Assembly (NCBI GenBank): GCA_026770585.1
Contig: MU646385.1
Location: 713,541 to 728,421 of the forward strand
Direction of reading: 5' to 3'
From: Baffinella frigidus
Taxonomy: Eukaryota > Cryptophyceae > Cryptomonadales > Baffinellaceae
Length of the DNA: 14,881 nucleotides
Part shown: piece after piece, positions 7,221 through 13,973 of the stretch
Position numbering within the stretch: position 1 is the first letter of the stretch
How the letters are laid out: the number at the start of each line of letters is the position of its first letter
The notes under the pieces: generated by a model
Database searches by the model: none
Told to the model about the DNA's origin: nothing
Seen by the model: only the letters and a program-made list of their open reading frames with translations
Translations under genes and position numbers: made by a program

Positions 7221-7453
7221 GTCGGGGTTAGGGTTCAGGGTCTAGGGTTTGGGGTTTAGTGTTTAGTGTTTAGTGTTTGGGGTGTATGGTTTATGGTTTA
7301 GGGTTTAGGACTGAGCCCCTTCAGGGTTTAGGGTTTAGGGTTCAGGGTTTAGGGTTTAGGGTTTAGGGTTAAGGGTTTACGGTTTAAGGTTTGCGGTTTA
7401 CGGTTTAGGGGTTAGGGTTCAGGATTTAGGGTTTAGGGTTTAGGGTTTAGGGT

Positions 7454-7492
<39 letters not shown>

Positions 7493-7745
7493 GGTTTAGG
7501 TTTTATGGGTTCAGGGTTCAGAGTAAGGGTTTAGGGTTTAGTGTTTAATGTTTAGGGTTTAGGGTTTAGGGGTTTGGGTTTAGGGTTTAAAGTTTAGGGT
7601 TTAGGGTTTAGGGTTTAGGGTTTAGGGTTTAGGGTAAAGGGTAAAGGGCAAAGGGTAAAGGGCAAAGGGTAAAGGGTAAAGGGTAAAGGGTAATGGGTAA
7701 ATGGTAAAGGGTAAAGGGTAATGGGTAAATGGTAAAGGGTTCAGG
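7221..7745 (-). repeat. Telomeric array in TTTAGGG orientation, tract 3
   Basis: This is the only large array in the G-rich orientation on the + strand. Zones of variant units follow one another: TTTAGTG (about 7255-7278), pure TTTAGGG, TTGAGGG at least six times (about 7453-7495), pure TTTAGGG again (about 7590-7630), then TAAAGGG/CAAAGGG (7633-7745). Confidence 0.92.
7633..7740 (+). repeat. Variant telomeric TAAAGGG block with 28-bp higher-order unit
   Basis: The heptamer changes to TAAAGGG with interspersed CAAAGGG, TAATGGG and TAAATGG. The order TAATGGG-TAAATGG-TAAAGGG-TAAAGGG occurs twice (from about 7690 and 7718), giving a four-heptamer higher-order unit. Confidence 0.75.
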
Positions 7746-7804
7746 CCCTTTAAGATTGTGGTTGAGGATTTAGGCCCTGTGGGGTGAAGGTTTAGGTTCC
7801 ACTA

Positions 7805-8100
7805 AAGCCTAAAGCCTAAAGCCTTAACTTTAAACTCTAAACCTTAAACCCCAAACCCCAGACCCTAAATTTTGAAGCCTAGACCCTAAACCCTCAACCC
7901 CAAACCACAAACACCATACATTACACCCGAAACCCGAAACCCTAAACCCTAAACCCTAAACCCTAAAACCCAAACCCTAACCCCCAAACCCTAAACCCTA
8001 AACCCTAAATCCTGAATCCTAAATCCTGAACCCTAAGCCTTAAACCCTAAACCCTGAAACCTAAACCCTAAACCCTAAACCGTACACCCCAAACCCTTTT
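7805..8100 (+). repeat. Telomeric array in CCCTAAA orientation, tract 4
   Basis: Starts with GCCTAAA units (three copies near 7806-7822), then degenerates into CCCTAAA and variants. It faces tract 3 head to head across about 60 bp of mixed sequence. Confidence 0.9.
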
Positions 8101-8323
8101 GTGGCAGACGAGTACCAGTAAAGGCCACCAATCGGATTTTACGCACCAGTGAAGGCTACCAATCAGTTTTTGAAACTAATCAATCTAATTCTAAAAACTA
8201 ATAAACAGTTAGGGCAAGTTTGTTTGTTGACAAAATGAGAAACGAACCAACAAACTAGCCAGTCTCAATTTGCAACTAAAGTTTGGCACTTACGAGACTG
8301 GATGATTGGTTTTCGTCGGCCAC
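8101..8323 (+). mobile_element. MITE-like element 1 (GTGGCNGACGA ends) inside telomeric DNA
   Basis: A 223-bp non-telomeric insert is flanked on both sides by CCCTAAA arrays. Its ends are inverted: GTGGCAGACGAG at the left, TTCGTCGGCCAC at the right. Just inside the left end are two GGCYACCAATC-containing segments. Inside the right end is ACGAGACTGGATGATTGG. Both inner segments recur, in opposite orientation, in the element at 8830-9412, so this is a real family. It is AT-rich with no coding capacity. A target-site duplication is not evident, because the flanks are repetitive. Confidence 0.8.
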
Positions 8324-8640
8324 GCTACTAAACCCTAATCCCTCAACCCTCAACCGTAGACCCTCAACCCTAAACCCTACACCCTGAACCCTAAACCCTG
8401 AACCCTAAACCCTAAACCCTAAACCCTGTACCCTAGACCCTGAACCCTAAACCTTAAACCCTACCTAAACCCTAAGCCTAAACCCTAAACCCTAAACCCT
8501 AAACCCTAATCCGTAAACCCTAAAACCTAAACCCTTAAACCTAAACCCTAAACCCTCAACCCTCCACCCTCAACCCTCAACCCTAAACACTAAACCCTAG
8601 CCTTAAACACTAAACACCAAACAAAACCTCAACCCTTGCC
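8324..8640 (+). repeat. Telomeric array in CCCTAAA orientation, tract 5
   Basis: Degenerate continuation of tract 4 beyond the inserted element. CCCTCAA and CCCTAAA variants predominate, with pure runs near 8400-8425 and 8475-8505. Confidence 0.9.
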
Positions 8641-8697
8641 ATTCCCACAAGGGTAGACCATTTGCGAAGTCCACTTAGTGGTCACAAGTAGCCAACT

Positions 8698-8776
8698 TTT
8701 AGGTCCTTTAGGTTATTTTAACTCCCAATATAGGCGGACACCGGAAGTGGTTCTTTAGAAAGGCCATGCTTCCTTT
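8698..8776 (-). repeat. Right arm of 79-bp inverted repeat around the telomeric block
   Basis: Partner of 6524-6602. It lies only about 58 bp beyond the end of the last telomeric tract, whereas the left arm is about 620 bp from the first. The two sides therefore share the arm but not the sequence between arm and telomeric repeat. Confidence 0.85.
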
Positions 8777-8829
8777 CGGATCACTAGGAGTGCCTCTTCG
8801 CGCGTATAACTTCATGTCCTCCGATGGTG

Positions 8830-9412
8830 CACTTAGTTACTGTGGCCGACGAGAACCCATCAACCAGTCTCATAAAGCCGTTTTTTTGAGCGGGCTGATC
8901 TGGAAAACGGTCACCTCCATTTTTTTAAATGGCCGGAGATCCTTACATTTTCCTTTAGGCCCAAATTTTAAATGACCAGAAACGTTTTTGAAAAAGACTT
9001 AAAATTGTAAGGGCACCTTACAATTTTAAGTCTTTTTGCTTTACAATTGTTTTTTGAAAAAAATGCCCATTTTTTTCATGGCGCCCCCCCACTCCCCGCA
9101 CCTCAACTGACCCTCCCACCCCTCCCTCCCGCCTGGAACCTGAAAAAAAAAATCAAAACAATTCAGGCTTGAGATGACCGTTTGTACAGGTTATTTGGAT
9201 CAGGCCGCTCAAAAAAACGGCTATAACAACTAGTTTTTTGTTAAAAACTGAAACTGCCCGGGACATGGGTCAGTTTTCCAGTTTTTCGACCAAAAATCTG
9301 GCCCAAACTGGCCAGTTTATTAGTGTAAAAAACTGATGGGTAGCCTTCTCTCATGCTTAAAAACTGATTGTTGGCCTTTGCCCTGACTCGTCGGCCACTC
9401 TACACTAAGTGG
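8830..9412 (-). mobile_element. MITE-like element 2, larger relative of element 1
   Basis: The terminal inverted repeats are about 24-26 bp: CACTTAGTTACTGTGGCCGA continuing CGAG at 8830-8853, and the inverse at 9387-9412 (CTCGTCGGCCACTCTACACT and onward). Internally, CAACCAGTCTCATAA (near 8859) corresponds to element 1's right side. The reverse complement of 9310-9395 corresponds to element 1's left side. At ~580 bp it is longer than element 1. The extra length contains a 22-bp perfect hairpin, C-rich runs and a repeated AAAAACTGA/CAGTTTTT motif. No transposase frame is present. Confidence 0.75.
8991..9037. repeat. 22-bp perfect hairpin, 3-base loop
   Basis: Arms 8991-9012 and 9016-9037 are perfectly complementary around GCA; each contains ACTTAAAATTGTAAGG or its inverse. 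It lies inside MITE-like element 2. It is longer than chance would readily give, and may be a nested foldback or a small-RNA precursor-like structure. Confidence 0.75.
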
Positions 9413-9775
9413 ACCTCTGGAAATACAGTCCCGTGTAGGATGGCCGGAGTGACTTTACCACAGTCACGTTCACTGAGAGAACAGGGGGATTCGCAGCACG
9501 TGCGGCCTTATCTGTGCGCCTGAGGACCTCCAGATGGTCTTCCGTCCTTTAGGTCCTTGACGTTGTTTTCAACTACCGGTTTATTATGAGCGAGGTACAC
9601 CTGTTCTTGTCCTTCTAACCTACGAGCTCTCTTGGCGGTACACACGGGACGGTGCCAGTTGTGTTCGCCTGTGCCGCAATGCCACGCCAGATTCTTGGAA
9701 GGGGTCGCCAAAGTCAACTCCCCGAGTGGAATGAGGGAATTATGTCAATCGGGACAGTTGACCGCCTATCCCGAT
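9413..9775. other. Intergenic stretch, no gene; solo foldback end at 9581-9604
   Basis: No credible coding frame is seen. TTATTATGAGCGAGGTACACCTGT (9581-9604) is a solo inverse end of the TACCTCGCTCATAAGA foldback family, one or two bases off the 6358-6385 end. A GTCCTTTAGGTCCTTGACG stretch at about 9543-9561 belongs to the widespread AGGTCCTTT motif. Confidence 0.5.
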
Positions 9776-9860
9776 AGGTTTTGATTTCTCCCAACAGGTT
9801 TTGATTTCTCCCAACATAGCCCAACGACACGCCTTTCCGTAGAAAAGACTGCAGAGAAAG
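9776..9860 (+). repeat. R repeat, truncated copy 1
   Basis: Matches the first ~75 bp of the 10990 and 11670 blocks: AGGTTTTGATTTCTCCCAAC, then CATAGCCCAACGACACGCC, TTCCGTAGAA and CTGCAGAGAAAGCATTTTT. The first 20 bases are tandemly duplicated (9776-9795 and 9796-9815). The homology stops after GCATTTTT and runs into sequence leading to the 9949 hairpin element. Confidence 0.75.
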
Positions 9861-9948
9861 CATTTTTAAAAATTGGCGTTCGGAACGAGCCGAACCCCCT
9901 CGAGCAATCTGGCGTGGCAGGGCTGAGGTGATCCTGGGATTCCTTTTT

Positions 9949-10121
9949 AGAGCGCTGTGCAGAGAAGTTGGCCACCAAAATATATTAAAATGGGAAAATT
10001 GGAGCCATTTTGTCCACTTTTGAGAAATTCATGGAACTAAATTTCTCAAAAGTCAACAAAATGGCTCCAATTTCTCGATTTTCCATTATTTCCCGTGGCC
10101 AACTTCTTTGCACAGCGCTCT
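9949..10121. mobile_element. Long foldback (hairpin) element, ~81-bp arms
   Basis: Arms 9949-10029 and 10040-10121 are inverses. The outer 27 bases (AGAGCGCTGTGC, AGAAGTTGGCCAC) differ at one position. A middle ~30 bases is less conserved. The inner ~38 bases (AAATTGGAGCCATTTTGT, ACTTTTGAGAAATT) again nearly match. The loop is about 10 bases. It is non-coding and MITE-like, or an inverted duplication. Both arms are flanked by T-rich sequence, and a short target duplication cannot be distinguished from that. Confidence 0.8.
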
Positions 10122-10466
10122 ATTTTTTTATTCTTGTCGTCGTCTGGCAGGGACGGGGCGCGTGGGAGGGGTGCAGGCCGGGCGCGGCAGGGGCGCAGGG
10201 CTGGGGGGGGAAGGTTGTTCAGTTGTGAGTGAGTCTAGAGGGATCCTTTAGGTCCTTTAGGTCCTTCTTGTTTTTTTTGTAAAGTTTTTGCGAGAGATGT
10301 GGTTGTGTGAGGTTTCCCCCAATGTACGGACGTCAGCAAAGTTAAGAGCAATCCAAACGTCAGAAGGCAACACCAGCAGGACATCAAAACATAGGTGGAG
10401 GTGCTTTGGTGCTTTGGTGCTTTGAAAGCCCAGGGTGCTTTGGTGCTTTTGTGGTGCTTTGGTGCT
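10122..10466. other. Intergenic stretch with AGGTCCTTT and GGTGCTTT runs
   Basis: No gene is seen. GATCCTTTAGGTCCTTTAGG begins near 10241. A GTTTCCCCCAATGTACGGACG segment at about 10311-10331 recurs at about 11330 (GGAAG variant) and more weakly near 12050, each associated with an R repeat block. An 8-bp tandem GGTGCTTT occurs at 10400-10423 and again at about 10434-10467, directly before R copy 2, where the other copies carry ATCCTTTAGGTCCTTTAGG. Confidence 0.55.
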
Positions 10467-10805
10467 TTAGGTTTTAATTTCGCCCAACATATGCCAACGC
10501 CACGCCCTTCCGTAGACAGGATCTGCAGAGAAAGCATTTTTCCGTCTTCGGATCGCGTTTAGCTCTCCAGTTGAGAGGCTCGTGTAGAGGGGATAAAGGG
10601 TGGTTCTCTTGGGGTGCTTGAGTTGATCCAGAAAATCGCGCTCATCACACACCGAACCCAAATCAGCCTTTATGAGGCTCTTGGTATCCCATGGTTGAAG
10701 TATAAAAGCTCCAGCCACGGATACCCCACAAGGTGAGAGGGATTGTGTGTGAGGGTGATGTGAAATCAGTCCAGACACCAAAGATGAAAGGAGATAAATG
10801 TCCAC
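10467..10805 (+). repeat. R repeat, copy 2
   Basis: About 340 bp homologous to 10989-11330 and 11669-12035. Ordered shared landmarks are TTTAATTTC-CCCAACAT, CACGCC-TTCCGTAGA, ATCTGCAGAGAAAGCATTTTT, CGGATCGCGTTT, AGGCTCGTG-AGAGGGGATA, ACCGAACCCAA-TCAGCC, GGTATCCCATGGT and GGATACCCCACAAGGTGAG. The minus strand is open here (to 10811), but the other copies shift frame at the same places, so it is not called as a gene. GGTATCC and GGATACC flank a ~30-base segment and could form a small hairpin. Confidence 0.85.
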
Positions 10806-10814
10806 CGACACAAG

Positions 10815-10988
10815 TCAGTTAGTGTTTAGTGTCTAGTGTTTAGTGTTGAGTGTTTAGTGCAACTTGAGAATAGTCGGTCGACCCGAGTGAGGCAGAGCTA
10901 GAAAAACGCGTCAAGAGTCAACCCAGACGCGTCAGAGACAATCATAGCCAGCCCACACTCGTTAAAGTTCACCCCAACACTTACACGC
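10815..10988 (+). repeat. TTTAGTG tract plus ACGCGTCA motif spacer
   Basis: 10818-10858 repeats GTGTTTAGTG-type units, variant telomeric heptamers also seen near 7255. It is followed by spaced ACGCGTCA motifs (about 10906 and 10927) leading to R copy 3. Confidence 0.55.
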
Positions 10989-11330
10989 ATCCTTTAGGTC
11001 CTTTAGGTTTTAATTTCTCCCAACATATGCCAACGACACGCCGTTCCGTAGAAGGGATCTGCAGAGAAAGCATTTTTGCTTTCGGATCGCGTTTCGCTCT
11101 CCAGTGCAGAGGCTCGTGAAGAGGGGATACAGGGTGGCTCTGTTGGGGTGGGTGAAGGTATACCAATTGGTTGCCATGCTCACACACACACCGAACCCAA
11201 GTCAGCCTTGATGAGGCTCATGGTATCCCATGGTGAAGCATAGGAGCTCCAGTCACGGATACCCCACAAGGTGAGGGGGGTTGTGTGGGGGTGTGAGATG
11301 AGACAGATGTCAAACCAAACGCATGTAGAG
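10989..11330 (+). repeat. R repeat, copy 3
   Basis: Begins ATCCTTTAGGTCCTTTAGGT exactly like copy 4. The first ~170 bp are nearly identical to copy 4 (only a few differences), after which similarity falls to scattered blocks. It ends at GGATACCCCACAAGGTGAG and a GTGTGGGGGTGTGAG stretch. The gradient suggests recent gene conversion or duplication of the left part. Confidence 0.85.
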
Positions 11331-11668
11331 GTTTCCCCCAATGTACGGAAGTCAGCGAGCGAGAGAGTGAGAGAGGTGGATGTGTAAGGGTTTCCCCCAG
11401 GTTACACAGTGGGGGGAGGAGATCGGGGATTTTGAAAATCCCGTTAGCACTGTCAAACACCGACCCATTATAGTGCCCACCCGCATTAGCGTTCACGCGT
11501 GACGTTAGGGGGTTAGGGGTTAGGGGTTAGGTGTTAGGTGTTAGGTGTTCGGTGTTGGGGGGGAGGGGGTAGGGGTTAAGGGTTAGGGGCAAGTCACACG
11601 CGTCAGAGCCAATCCACACGCGTTAGAGCTCACCCATTCGCGTCAATGCCTACCCACACGCTTCAGTT
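11331..11668. repeat. Spacer with TTAGGGG run and ACGCGT motifs
   Basis: No gene. Begins with the GTTTCCCCCAATGTACGGAAG segment. At about 11505-11585, GGGGTTA/GGTGTTA units run in series (an altered telomere-like heptamer, TTAGGGG). ACGCGTCA/ACGCGTTA motifs at about 11598-11625 precede R copy 4. Confidence 0.6.
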
Positions 11669-12035
11669 AGATCCTTTAGGTCCTTTAGGTTTTAATTTCT
11701 CCCAACATAGCCCAACGACACGCCGTTCCGTAGAAGGGATCTGCAGGGAAAGCATTTTTGCTTTCGGATCGCGTTTCGCTCTCCAGTGCAGAGGCTCGTG
11801 AAGAGGGGATACAGGGTGGCTCTGTTGGGGTGTTTGAGTTGATCCAGAGGATATCTCACTCGCGCACGCACCGAACCCAAGTCAGCCTCCTTTGAGGCTC
11901 ATGGTATCCCATGGTTGAAGTTTAAGAGCTTCAATCACGAATACCCCACAAGGTGAAAGGGATTGTGTGGGGGTGTGAGGTGAAATCAGTTGGACACCAA
12001 AGATGGCCACCAAAGATGAACGGAGATGAATGTGG
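11669..12035 (+). repeat. R repeat, copy 4
   Basis: Same order of landmarks as copies 2 and 3, starting at GATCCTTTAGGTCCTTTAGG and ending after GAATACCCCACAAGGTG and a CACCAAAGATG direct duplication (about 11994-12020). Downstream GTACGGAAGTCAGCGAAATTC again follows, so block plus tail form a larger unit of roughly 600-700 bp repeated in direct orientation. Confidence 0.85.
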
Positions 12036-12290
12036 TATTGTTGGGATTAACGTACGGAAGTCAGCGAAATTCAGGGCAATCCAAGCGTCAGAAACAACAA
12101 CAGAAAATCACTAAGACAAGCGTCAACACCCACCCACGTTAGCACCCTCCCGCTTCAGTCCACCCGCGTACGGATGTCAGAAAAGTAAAGGATAATTCAA
12201 GCGTCAGAAACAACAACTTTCGTCAGGGTATTGGTAAAGCAAGAGGAAAAGAAAAAGAAGGGGGGGGGACTGACCGCCGGGTCAGTTCCC
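12036..12290 (+). repeat. Tail segments of the R unit, duplicated
   Basis: GTACGGAAGTCAGCGAAATTC with CAAGCGTCAGAAACAACAAC (about 12051-12108) is repeated as GTACGGATGTCAG with CAAGCGTCAGAAACAACAAC (about 12169-12216). A purine-rich GAGGAAAAGAAAAAGAAGG run follows. No coding signal. Confidence 0.65.
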
Positions 12291-12602
12291 GCTCACGTTA
12301 GTATCCATCTAACGCGGGCTGGCACCGGCCCGCGTGAGCACCGCAGCAACACTCACCCGCATTAGCATTCACGCGCAACAGCACTCAGGCGCGTTAACCA
12401 CCACCCCCGTTAGCACTCACACACGTCACACACGTCAGCACCCACGCGCGTCAACACCCACGCGTGTCATTCCCCGCCGAGCGGTTAGTCAGGGAAGATC
12501 GTGTGGGCTCGCCATCCCGCACAGATCGGTCCCACCGCGTCAGCCCGCACGCGTCACCCTCATTGGTCAGTCCCAACGCGTCAGCCCAACGCGTCAGCCC
12601 AC
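12291..12602 (+). repeat. Degenerate minisatellite of ACGCGTCAGCAC-type units
   Basis: Roughly 14-18-base units built on ACGCGTCA/ACGCGTTA followed by GCACYCAC or GCCC recur about 15 times. ACGCGT or a one-base variant is in nearly every unit. An 8-bp hairpin ACGCGGGC/GCCCGCGT lies at 12312-12335. Both strands are open for long distances only because the repeat is GC-rich and stop-poor; I do not call a gene. Confidence 0.7.
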
Positions 12603-12952
12603 ATCAAATTCGTTGCAGCGCCAGATCCGAGCAGCCCCGCCGCCCGCGCGCCGCCCCGCTGAGCCGCGCATCTGCCTCGCCGTGTATCTGCGCGCCCGTG
12701 GGGCCATCAGATGTCTCGATCGGCCCGTCCCAAGCCACGCCGCTCCCGAAAACCTGTCGCATCCCACCATCACAAGCCCGAGCCATTTCAGCTTATTCCG
12801 AACAGCCCCGCCGCCCGCGCGCCGCCCCGCTGAGCCTCTCTGCCTCGCCGTGTATCTGCGCGCCCGGGGAGCCATCAGATGTCTCGATCGGCCCGTCCCA
12901 AGCCACGCCGCTCCCGAAAACCTGCCGCATCGACCTCTGAGATCAAATTCGT
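12603..12952. repeat. GC-rich tandem duplication between 11-bp direct repeats
   Basis: Copy 1 (12627-12763) and copy 2 (12798-12931) are direct repeats of about 135 bp with few substitutions and one 3-base difference, separated by a ~34-bp spacer. ATCAAATTCGT occurs at 12603-12613 and again at 12942-12952, flanking the pair like a target-site duplication. The 3-base length difference keeps long frames open on both strands. However, the products are Arg/Pro/Ala-rich low complexity with no family match I recognise, so no gene is called. Confidence 0.8.
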
Positions 12953-13014
12953 GGTGCTTTGCGAGGTCTTTTTTTGTAAAGTTTATTTGCGATGGGCATT
13001 GGAGCCGTTGGGGC

Positions 13015-13024
13015 CCATAAAAGC
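13015..13024 (+). promoter_or_regulatory. Possible TATA-like element of the plastid-targeted gene
   Basis: CCATAAAAGC lies about 85 bases before the ATG at 13106, at the end of an AT-richer stretch. This is plausible as a core promoter element by position only. Confidence 0.25.
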
Positions 13025-13105
13025 GAAAAATCACGGCCCCCTTTTGACGGGAATCTTAAAATCTCAAAATCCGCGGTCTAAACGGTGCGTTCGGCCGGGG
13101 TCGCA

Positions 13106-13577
13106 ATGGCGAAATTGGCTCTCCTTGCCATCGCCGTCGCATCCCTTCCATATGCAAGCGCCTTCCTGGTGCCGCTTGGGACCGCGGGGATGAGGCGGAC
13201 AGCGAACCGAGGGCACGCCCTTCTGATGCAGCAGGATCCTGCGACACCCTTGTTGCGGGCTCCGAGAGCAGGCCAGCTCCACCGTCTGCAGGGGGGCTTG
13301 GAGGCTGGCTTGCGGCGGCGGGGGGGGCTCACGCAATCGCGGGGGGCTGGGGCGCGGGTGCTCACGCGGCGGTCGAACTCGCACGGCTCCGCTCCCGCGG
13401 CGGATGGCGAGGAGTACATTCTGTACCAGAATCGCTGGGTTCAACTGGGGCTGCTGTCGCTGCTGGCGCTGCTGAGCGACTGGGCGTGCTTCGCGGCGGT
13501 GGGGGGGACGAAGGAGTGGACCAGCCAGTTCCACCACAACCCCGAGGAGCTCATCGACCTCTTTCTGATCACCAACG
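13106..13577 (+). CDS. Plastid-targeted major-facilitator (FLVCR-like) membrane protein, exon 1 only
   Basis: Partial protein, 157 residues plus one base. Residues 1-19 form a signal peptide (charged K3, hydrophobic LALLAIAVASLPY, small residues ASA), and residue 20 is Phe: the ASA|F signature of bipartite plastid targeting in red-lineage complex plastids. Residues 20-100 are Arg/Ala/Gly-rich with few acidic residues, fitting a transit peptide. The mature part begins near GEEYILYQNRWVQLG. LGLLSLLALLSDWACFAAV (about 114-132) is a first membrane helix, and EELIDLFLITN (147-157) begins the next. The Y-RW motif before helix 1 resembles major-facilitator transporters of the FLVCR-like group. The fold call is moderate; the substrate is unknown and it probably sits in a plastid membrane. 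The ATG at 13106 has G at -3 and G at +4. After residue 157 the frame meets a stop at 13600, and a GT donor sits at 13578. The remaining helices are not found in this window. Confidence 0.65.
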
Positions 13578-13662
13578 GTAACCCGAACCCTGGTTCTTAA
13601 TACATGTAAGGCCGTATTTCCCCTAGTTTCCTCTTAATCCTCTTAATATATTCTTTTCTCAG
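13578..13662 (+). other. Candidate 85-base spliceosomal intron
   Basis: GTAACC follows AACG at the donor. A pyrimidine-rich stretch with CTTAAT-type branch candidates leads to TTCTTTTCTCAG at 13662. Joining in phase 1 gives Asp-Val-Lys-Leu and then an immediate stop (TGA, 13673-13675). Either this acceptor is not the one used for the full-length protein, or the gene is truncated. Confidence 0.45.
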
Positions 13663-13669
13663 ATGTGAA

Positions 13670-13853
13670 GCTGTGAACCCTGATTCCCAACCCCTAGGTT
13701 TACAGTCCAGGAATAGAGTTTGATTTCTAGGTGTGGGGTGTGGTGTCCTGGATTGGGGTCTGATGCCTGAGAATAGGGTGTGCTGTCTAGGAGTAGGGTC
13801 TGATGCCTCGGCATAGGGTGTGCTCTCTAGGAGTAGGGTTTGATGCCTCGGCA
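13670..13853 (+). repeat. Minisatellite, 20-bp half-units in a 40-bp unit
   Basis: The clearest units are 13772-13811 and 13812-13851, alternating TAGGGTGTGCTNTCTAGGAG and TAGGGTYTGATGCCTCGGCA. Less regular units with GGGGTCTGATGCCTGAG extend back to about 13700. It lies immediately after exon 1, so it would be within an intron or a replaced coding region of that gene. Confidence 0.8.
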
Positions 13854-13969
13854 TAGGGAGGGAGGGAGAGAGAGAAAAAGAGGGAGAGGGAGAGAGGAAG
13901 AGAGAGAGAGGGAGAGGGAGAGAGGGAGAGAGAGAGAGGGGGGGGGAGGGAGAGAGGGAGGGAGAGAGT
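13854..13969 (+). repeat. GA-rich microsatellite
   Basis: About 115 bases of GGGAGA/GAGA/GGGAGG purine units on the + strand (pyrimidine CT on -). It directly follows the minisatellite and abuts the tRNA-like segment in the tail position of the latter. Confidence 0.9.
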
Positions 13970-13973
13970 CTCG

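Noticed and set aside
9975-10075. Dinoflagellate spliced-leader-like GGAGCCATTTTG
   Set aside because: Only a short resemblance, it is part of both arms of a foldback element, and no donor-containing leader sequence is present.
10235-11880. Minus-strand frames over the R repeats (for example 10467-10811 and 11692-11880)
   Set aside because: Similar peptides appear but in shifted frames and with different ends in each copy; this is repeat homology, not a conserved gene.
12334-13034. Long frames on both strands (up to 228 residues)
   Set aside because: Made of the ACGCGT minisatellite and the GC-rich tandem duplication; several frames are open at once, which indicates stop-poor repeats rather than coding.
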